Assembly: GCF_000315235.1 (NCBI RefSeq)
Contig: NZ_BALG01000186.1
Span: 1-64,000 of the forward strand
DNA from: Paenibacillus popilliae ATCC 14706
Lineage (GTDB): Bacteria > Bacillota > Bacilli > Paenibacillales > Paenibacillaceae
Length of the DNA stretch: 64,000 bases
Reading direction: 5' to 3'
Both the position numbers and the translations under genes were made by a program. Position 1 is the stretch's first letter. Each line of letters starts with the position of its first letter. The notes beneath the pieces were generated by a model. It saw only the letters and a list, made by a program, of their open reading frames with translations. It did not search any database and had not been told where the DNA came from. Below are positions 58,611 through 64,000 of this stretch, in pieces.

Positions 58611-58970
58611 TTATTGAATTTGGAACGAGATGACTTGAGTCAAGTGCACAAGCACGATCGATCCATCCGACTCTCTAATTTCTGCATAGTCCTCTCCGAC
58701 CTCAATGATTATGCCCTGAATCGTTCCCCCGAACGAGGTCAATTCAACCTGGCGATGAACGTATCTTTCGAGCGATGGCTTTAGCGGCGAATGAGGGCCC
58801 CGATTCCGTTCTCCCCCCATCTCCGCCCGAATCGCTGTCCGGAGCGCCTGAACGAGACTGTCTCCTTGCCGTTCGTCCCCTGCGAGGGACTCCTTGACGA
58901 CTTGCTTCAAAATTTGAGCCACTCCCTCAAAATATCGTTGCAACTCCTTTTCGTTTGCTTTCAATTTCAT
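58611..58970 (-). CDS. coat-like protein with C-terminal DUF2642-type domain
   Basis: 119 aa from MKLKANEKELQRYF (AAAGGAGGG about 10 nt upstream). Helical N-terminus FEGVAQILKQVVKESLAGDE, then a beta domain LERYVHRQVELTSFGGTIQG, IIIEVGEDYAEIRESDGSIV. First gene of the five-gene minus-strand run ending in the pyruvyl transferase. Confidence 0.65.
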   Translation of the reverse strand: MKLKANEKELQRYFEGVAQILKQVVKESLAGDERQGDSLVQALRTAIRAEMGGERNRGPHSPLKPSLERYVHRQVELTSFGGTIQGIIIEVGEDYAEIRESDGSIVLVHLTQVISFQIQ

Positions 58971-59150
58971 AATATTTCGCCCTCCTTTCATTTCCATATT
59001 AATAGAGTATATAAAAAGAAGAATGGTTGACTAAACTTCTCTCTATCTTTTGATAAAGTTGTTCGTTTGAACAATAGAATCATGGGAAAGGCGGCCGATC
59101 ACGGAACAGAGCCACTGCGAAATCCGCCTGCGCTCCGCTGCTTATAAAAA

Positions 59151-59175
59151 AAGAACATCCATCGCAGATGTTCTT
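59151..59175 (-). terminator. terminator of yerC
   Basis: AAGAACATC/GATGTTCTT stem with 7-nt loop; a seven-T run follows on the minus strand. Confidence 0.85.
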
Positions 59176-59283
59176 CGATAATGCCGGAGCGCGCTCAGGC
59201 GTGGATCCGCTCGAGCTGCATAATTGATTCCCTTACTGTCAAACTTAGGCATGATGGAACAGTGGGGGGACAAGCTCCGAATA

Positions 59284-59583
59284 TCATTGCGACTGTTGTT
59301 CAATCCTGCCGAGCATTAGCTGGAAACTTCCATTGCCATCGTGCAGAATTCGTTTGACGCGCGAAATAATGGCCGTGCTTGCGCCGGTCTCTGCTTCAAT
59401 CTCCATGTACGTCCTGCCATTGAGCAGCATATTGGCGACTTCAAGCCGTTGGGTCAGCGCCTGCAATTCCTTCGGAGTCGTCAAGTCTTCGAAAAAATCG
59501 TAACATTCCTCGATGCTTTGCAGCTTCATAATGACCTCCAGCAATTGCTCGATTGCCGGGGCGCCGGAACGCTTGACATACAT
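59284..59583 (-). CDS. yerC: YerC/YecD family TrpR-related protein
   Basis: 99 aa. LTTPKELQALTQRLEVANML, LNGRTYMEIEAETGASTAII and SRVKRILHDGNG match the TrpR-like YerC family, with an HTH near the C-terminus. Monocistronic, divergent from the tyrosine catabolic operon; whether it regulates that operon is unknown. Confidence 0.92.
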   Translation of the reverse strand: MYVKRSGAPAIEQLLEVIMKLQSIEECYDFFEDLTTPKELQALTQRLEVANMLLNGRTYMEIEAETGASTAIISRVKRILHDGNGSFQLMLGRIEQQSQ

Positions 59584-59900
59584 ATCGTCCTATCAACTCC
59601 AATTCGAAATAAATACAACGAATGCGCATACTTCCTTACCTTTTTGACAAGTTGCCGTCTATTTCCTTCTGATTGGTCAAAAAACATTCATAAATTTGAA
59701 AAACAGCTCGCCACTTGTCAATGCCTCACTGCGATAGCGCATCGATGCGGTTCATCCTTGTCGGATTCATGCGCGCATATGCAGCCGCGGTTATTTCACT
59801 ATGCGTTGAAGCAGGAGCGCGTTCGAGTACATTTTTGCTAGATAATGGAATTAGACATATACTTTCAGTGGAACAATCATACGAATGTAGGAGGATGTTT
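59584..59900. other. divergent promoter region yerC / tyrosine operon
   Basis: No gene supported. A TTGACA at 59644-59649 lacks a good -10 at standard spacing. In-frame upstream extension of hpd to 59715 is ignored because the ATG at 59901 has TAGGAGGA upstream. Confidence 0.4.
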
Positions 59901-61013
59901 ATGAAAAAACAAGCGATAGCCGACAGAACGGAGTCAGAAATTTTCCCGATCCAGGACATCGACTACATTGAGTTTTATGCGGGGAACGCGAAGCAAGCGA
60001 TGCACTATTTCGTCAAAGGCTACGGATTCCGCCCCATCGCCTATTCCGGCTTGGAGACCGGGAACCGGGAGAAAGTATCATATGTTGTCGAGCAGAACAA
60101 AATTCGGTTCGTTCTGTCCGGCGCTCTCTCCGCCAGCCATCCGATTGCCGAGTTCGTCAAATGGCACGGCGATGGGGTCAAAGATGTCGCATTGCGGGTC
60201 AGCAATGTTGAAAAGGCATACAAGGATGCGGTGTCACGCGGCGGAATTGCCATGTTGGAGCCGGCCGAATATTCGGATGAGCATGGGAAGGTCAAAAAAG
60301 CGGTTATCGGCACTTATGGCGACACGATTCATACGCTGATAGAGCGGGACGATTATAATGGATTGTTCCAGCCTGGCTATCAGTCGATCAAAGACAGCCT
60401 TCCGCACCAGCCGGCCGGACTGATCGGCATCGATCATGTCGTCGGCAACGTGGAGCAGATGGATGAATGGGTGACTTACTATGAGAAAGTAATGGGCTTC
60501 AAGCAAATGATTCATTTCGATGACAAAGACATCAGCACGGAATATTCGGCCTTGATGTCCAAAGTGATGCATAACGGGGGCAGAATCAAATTCCCGATCA
60601 ACGAGCCGGCAACCGCCAAGCGCAAATCGCAAATCCAGGAGTATCTAGAATATTACAACGGCCCGGGCGTTCAGCATCTTGCCCTGCTGACGAACGACAT
60701 CATCTCCACCGTAACGGCGCTCCGCGAGAACGGGGTGGAGTTCCTGAGCACGCCGGATTCCTACTACAATATGCTGACGGAACGGGTAGGACGGATCGAT
60801 GAGGATATCGCCACGCTGAAGGAACTGAAAATTTTGGTCGATCGCGATGATGAAGGCTATTTGCTGCAAATTTTCACGAATCCGCTTGTCGATAGACCGA
60901 CGCTGTTTTTTGAGATCATTCAACGCAAAGGAGCTGTCGGCTTCGGCGAAGGCAATTTCAAGGCCTTGTTCGAATCGATCGAACGGGAGCAGGAACGCCG
61001 CGGCAACTTGTAG
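59901..61013 (+). CDS. hpd: 4-hydroxyphenylpyruvate dioxygenase
   Basis: 370 aa. Two vicinal-oxygen-chelate halves; iron ligands are His in LIGIDHVVGNV, His in GVQHLALLTNDI and Glu in LFFEIIQRKG. Also GFGEGNFKALFESIEREQ, the conserved C-terminal helix region. Converts 4-hydroxyphenylpyruvate to homogentisate. First gene of hpd-flavin reductase-FAH-hgd. Confidence 0.95.
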   Translation: MKKQAIADRTESEIFPIQDIDYIEFYAGNAKQAMHYFVKGYGFRPIAYSGLETGNREKVSYVVEQNKIRFVLSGALSASHPIAEFVKWHGDGVKDVALRVSNVEKAYKDAVSRGGIAMLEPAEYSDEHGKVKKAVIGTYGDTIHTLIERDDYNGLFQPGYQSIKDSLPHQPAGLIGIDHVVGNVEQMDEWVTYYEKVMGFKQMIHFDDKDISTEYSALMSKVMHNGGRIKFPINEPATAKRKSQIQEYLEYYNGPGVQHLALLTNDIISTVTALRENGVEFLSTPDSYYNMLTERVGRIDEDIATLKELKILVDRDDEGYLLQIFTNPLVDRPTLFFEIIQRKGAVGFGEGNFKALFESIEREQERRGNL

Positions 61014-61043
61014 CCCCGCACCGCAGGAAGGAGTAGAAGCCGC

Positions 61044-61655
61044 ATGGATATTGAACCGCACAAGCTGCACTGGAGAAACGCTTATAAGCTGATGATAGGC
61101 TCCATCCTGCCGCGTCCGATTGCTTTTGTGTCCACGATCGATCCGAATGGTACGGCGAATCTGGCTCCGTTCAGCTTTTTCACGGCCATCTGCGCGGAGC
61201 CGCTCCTCATCTGCTTCGCCCCGATGCGCCGGGGGGCGGACGGCTGCAAGAAGGATACGCTTGTCAATATTGAAGCGACTGGCGAATTCGTGGTCAATAT
61301 CGTCGGGGAACGGATCGTCGAGCCTATGAATGACACGGCTGCCGAATTCGATCCGGAAGTGGATGAGTTCCAGGCGGTGGGCTTGAACCCGATCCCAAGC
61401 CAGATCATTCGTCCTTACCGGGTGCGGGAAAGCGGCATTCATATGGAGTGCGTACTCCATGATATCCTTCATTTCGGCGATCAGCCAGGCGCCGGCAGTC
61501 TCGTCATCGGCAAGGTCGCGCTGATGCATATTAGCGATGAGTTGTACGCTGACGGCAAAATCGACATGGAGAAGCTGCTACCGATCGGACGAATGGCCGG
61601 CCATGTCTACACCCGGGCCGTCTCCGACACATTTATGCTGGAGAGAAAAAAGTAG
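61044..61655 (+). CDS. flavin reductase family protein
   Basis: 203 aa split-barrel FMN-binding protein: GSILPRPIAFVSTIDPNGTA, NLAPFSFFTAICAEPLLICF, TGEFVVNIVGE. 30 bp after hpd with GGAAGGAG. Similar proteins accompany FAH-type hydrolases in aromatic degradation clusters. Its role in this pathway is unknown, as no flavin-dependent monooxygenase is visible nearby. Confidence 0.88.
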   Translation: MDIEPHKLHWRNAYKLMIGSILPRPIAFVSTIDPNGTANLAPFSFFTAICAEPLLICFAPMRRGADGCKKDTLVNIEATGEFVVNIVGERIVEPMNDTAAEFDPEVDEFQAVGLNPIPSQIIRPYRVRESGIHMECVLHDILHFGDQPGAGSLVIGKVALMHISDELYADGKIDMEKLLPIGRMAGHVYTRAVSDTFMLERKK

Positions 61656-61678
61656 GGATACGGAAAACGGGAGGTTCT

Positions 61679-62614
61679 ATGAAATTCGTGACATTTGACC
61701 CTGGCACGGGCGCGCCGCGCTCCGGTTGGCTAAGGGATGGCTGCGTTGTCGACATACGGGCTGTCAGCGAAGGGCGGCTGCCTGGCGAATTGCTGGAATT
61801 GGTGCGCCATTATGAGGATGTAATGGAGGAAGCGACGCGAATCGACCGCCGCCTTGGCCCTGATGCGGCGTCGCTGCTCATGCATCCGGGCGTCTATCCC
61901 GTAGCCGATGTCGCCTTGTTCGCGCCGATTCCGAAGCCGCCAAGCGTCCGCGATTTCTATGCCTTCGAAGCGCACGTGATCGCGGCAAGGTGGAGGCGGG
62001 GGCTTGATATCGTTCCGGAATGGTACCGGTTCCCGGTGTTCTATTTCAGCAACCATCAGGCCATCGTCGGCCCGAACGCGCTCATCCGCAGGCCGGCCGC
62101 CTCCTCCGCCCTGGATTTCGAGTTGGAGGTGGCCTGTGTCATCGGCAAGGAAGGACGCGATATCGCGGCAGAAGAGGCGAACGCCTATATTTTCGGTTAT
62201 TGCATCATGAACGATTGGAGCGCGCGTGATCTCCAGCAGGAAGAAGTGAAGGTCGGCCTTGGCCCGGCCAAGGGCAAAGATTTCGCAACATCGCTCGGTC
62301 CCTATCTGGTTACCAAGGACGAGCTTGAGCGGCACCGCGCCGGCGAGCGCCATGAGCTGGAGATGGCGGCTCGCGTCAACGGCGTCGAGCTGTCGCGCGG
62401 GAATCTTCGTGATCTCCATTATTCGTTCGGCGACATGATCGCGCGGGCTTCGGCTGACGCCACGCTGTATCCCGGCGATATTATCGGATCAGGCACGGTC
62501 GGCACCGGCTGCATTCTCGAACGGGGTCCGGAAGTGCACCGCTGGCTGGAGCCCGGCGATGTCGTTGAATTGGACGTAACGGGACTCGGCCTGCTGCGCA
62601 ACACCATCGGTTGA
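61679..62614 (+). CDS. fumarylacetoacetate hydrolase family protein
   Basis: 311 aa. FAH core: KPPSVRDFYAFEAHVIAAR, ALDFELEVACVIGKEGRDI (metal Glu pair), GYCIMNDWSARDLQQEE, GPAKGKDFATSLGPYLVT. Cleaves fumarylacetoacetate to fumarate and acetoacetate in tyrosine catabolism. Separated by 23 bp from the flavin reductase gene. Confidence 0.9.
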   Translation: MKFVTFDPGTGAPRSGWLRDGCVVDIRAVSEGRLPGELLELVRHYEDVMEEATRIDRRLGPDAASLLMHPGVYPVADVALFAPIPKPPSVRDFYAFEAHVIAARWRRGLDIVPEWYRFPVFYFSNHQAIVGPNALIRRPAASSALDFELEVACVIGKEGRDIAAEEANAYIFGYCIMNDWSARDLQQEEVKVGLGPAKGKDFATSLGPYLVTKDELERHRAGERHELEMAARVNGVELSRGNLRDLHYSFGDMIARASADATLYPGDIIGSGTVGTGCILERGPEVHRWLEPGDVVELDVTGLGLLRNTIG

Positions 62615-62668
62615 ATCGGAAAGCCGTGATCGACCGGTACTGAATGGATAAAGAGGAGGGTTCATGTC

Positions 62669-63850
62669 ATGGTCTATTACCGCCGCATGGGAGACATTCC
62701 GGGTAAGAGGCATACGATGTTCCGCAAGCCGGATGGCACCCTGTACCGTGAGCAAGTCATGGGAACGAAGGGCTTCTCTGGCATTCAGTCGATTTTGTAT
62801 CACCATCATCCGCCGACGGATGTTAGCAAGGCGGGGGTATATGCCGCCTGTGACATTGAATTCGAAGAGCAAGGAGCACTGCGCCACCGCCATCTGCTGA
62901 CTGGCGATTGCACGGATACGGGGGATGCTGTCGATGGCAGACGCTATATGTTGGGCAACGAAGACTTGCTTATCGCCATCGCGAACGTCGATCAGCCGAT
63001 GGATTATTTCTATCGGAACGGGGACGGGGACGAGCTATTGTTCGTGCATGAAGGGGAGGGCGCCATAGAGACGATGTTCGGCACTCTCCATTACCAGCCG
63101 GGAGATTACATTGTCATCCCGATAGGAACCATTTATCACGTCATTCCGGAACCGGGACGAACGAAGCTCCTGGCCGTGGAGACGAACAGTTGGATCACGA
63201 CGCCGAAGCGCTACCGCAACTCGCATGGACAGCTTTTGGAGCACAGCCCTTTCTGCGAGCGGGATTTCCGCGGTCCAGAGAAGCTAGACACCTTAGTCGA
63301 GCGCGGCGAGTTCGAGGTAAGGACGAAGTCAAGGGGATATCTCCACCTGCATGTGTTCAACCATCATCCATTTGATGTCATAGGCTGGGACGGGTATTTA
63401 TATCCCTGGATGTTCAATATTACCGATTTCGAGCCGATCACCGGCCGCATTCATATGCCGCCGCCGATTCATCAGACCTTCGAGGGGAATCACTTTGTCG
63501 TTTGCTCCTTCGTTCCCCGGTTATACGACTATCATCCCGAGGGGATTCCCGCGCCTTATTACCATAGCAACGTCGACAGTGATGAGGTGCTCTATTATGT
63601 CAGGGCCAACTTCATGAGCCGCAAGGGCGTGCAGGAAGGATCCATCACCTTGCATCCGTCGGGCATTCCGCACGGTCCGCATCCCGGCAAGATCGAAGGC
63701 AGCATCGGCCAAAAGGAAACGACGGAGCTTGCGGTCATGATCGATACCTTTCGGCCACTCCGCGTTGTCAAGCAGGCGCTGTCCTACGAGGATGACCAAT
63801 ATATGTATAGCTGGTGCGCCGGCTCGCCGGAAGCGTCGCGCACCGTGTAA
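62669..63850 (+). CDS. hmgA: homogentisate 1,2-dioxygenase
   Basis: 393 aa, bacterial short-form HGD/cupin. MGDIPGKRHTMFRKPDG, YHHHPPTDV, VIPIGTIYHVIPE, HVFNHHPFDVIGWDGYLYPW, then the iron-site segment YYHSNVDSDEVLYYV and LHPSGIPHGPHPG. Opens the homogentisate ring to maleylacetoacetate. GAGGAGGG precedes the start (54 bp after FAH). Confidence 0.93.
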   Translation: MVYYRRMGDIPGKRHTMFRKPDGTLYREQVMGTKGFSGIQSILYHHHPPTDVSKAGVYAACDIEFEEQGALRHRHLLTGDCTDTGDAVDGRRYMLGNEDLLIAIANVDQPMDYFYRNGDGDELLFVHEGEGAIETMFGTLHYQPGDYIVIPIGTIYHVIPEPGRTKLLAVETNSWITTPKRYRNSHGQLLEHSPFCERDFRGPEKLDTLVERGEFEVRTKSRGYLHLHVFNHHPFDVIGWDGYLYPWMFNITDFEPITGRIHMPPPIHQTFEGNHFVVCSFVPRLYDYHPEGIPAPYYHSNVDSDEVLYYVRANFMSRKGVQEGSITLHPSGIPHGPHPGKIEGSIGQKETTELAVMIDTFRPLRVVKQALSYEDDQYMYSWCAGSPEASRTV

Positions 63851-63893
63851 GCGCGCTTAGGCGCACGATATGCCGATGAAAGGAACGCATGGC

Positions 63894-64000
63894 ATGAAGT
63901 ATGGGAAAATGGTGCATTCCGCTGCCGAGGCGATTGTCGGCGATTTTGCGTTCGTGAAGGCGTGGAAGGGGGATGCGCTCGGCAATCTGAGCATACCGAA
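63894..64000 (+). pseudogene. scoA: 3-oxoacid CoA-transferase subunit A with large internal deletion (runs off window)
   Basis: MKYGKMVHSAAEAIV corresponds to the N-terminus of ScoA-type subunits, but it passes directly in frame into GDFAFVKAWKGDALGNL, which normally lies about 150 residues later (GDxAxVKAWKxDTxGNL). The CoA-transferase Gly-rich region between is missing. AAAGGA lies 9 nt before the ATG. In an intact operon it would activate the acetoacetate released by FAH. Confidence 0.7.

Overview
The window is a low-to-mid GC Gram-positive, spore-forming chromosome, most likely a Paenibacillus (thiaminolyticus/dendritiformis/popilliae-like). The evidence is AGGAGG-type ribosome sites with TTG/GTG starts, T-box and M-box leaders, Spo0E, YjcZ, CotD-like and DUF2642-like small spore proteins, SLH-domain secreted proteases and a split FeoB. 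No tRNA, rRNA, CRISPR array or transposase was seen.

Layout. 1-2.9 kb: PASTA pseudokinase-like membrane protein, a possible small spore protein, DUF2935. 3.1-12.1 kb: two tandem subtilase genes; the upstream-lying copy has lost its S-layer anchor by frameshift and deletion. 12.5-18.9 kb: aldo/keto reductase pseudogene, XRE-YkvA protein, feoA/split feoB, lactonase, lipoprotein cyclophilin. 19-22.3 kb: GH92 glycosidase with a divergent AraC regulator. 22.4-32.4 kb: LysR regulator divergent from an Opp-type ABC importer (one permease fused to an ATPase) behind Fur-like boxes, two paralogous glutaminase-fold proteins, a zinc dehydrogenase and an MFS carrier. 33-34.4 kb: TetR with a paired SMR efflux system sharing a 17-bp operator. 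36-41.4 kb: nrdIEF behind paired NrdR-like boxes, then brnQ behind a T-box.

41.6-47.6 kb is accessory in character: a lone membrane KAP NTPase, a truncated gene, a YjcZ peptide, an HTH-TPR (RRNPP) quorum-sensing regulator with two tandem copies of a pheromone-precursor ORF, and a Spo0E phosphatase. This quorum module is the most distinctive system in the window.

47.8-52.7 kb holds selO followed by a stretch of decayed genes (map, an unrecognised gene, FMN reductase, bshB2) and an M-box Mg2+ riboswitch with no Mg transporter behind it. 52.8-59 kb: spore-coat-like proteins, a bicupin oxalate decarboxylase, and a glycosyltransferase/pyruvyltransferase cluster behind two small beta-rich proteins. 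59.3-64 kb: yerC and a tyrosine/homogentisate catabolic operon (hpd, flavin reductase, FAH, hgd) that ends in a CoA-transferase subunit carrying a large internal deletion.

Many genes here are broken by small deletions rather than by insertion sequences, so several intact-looking ORFs are probably fragments.
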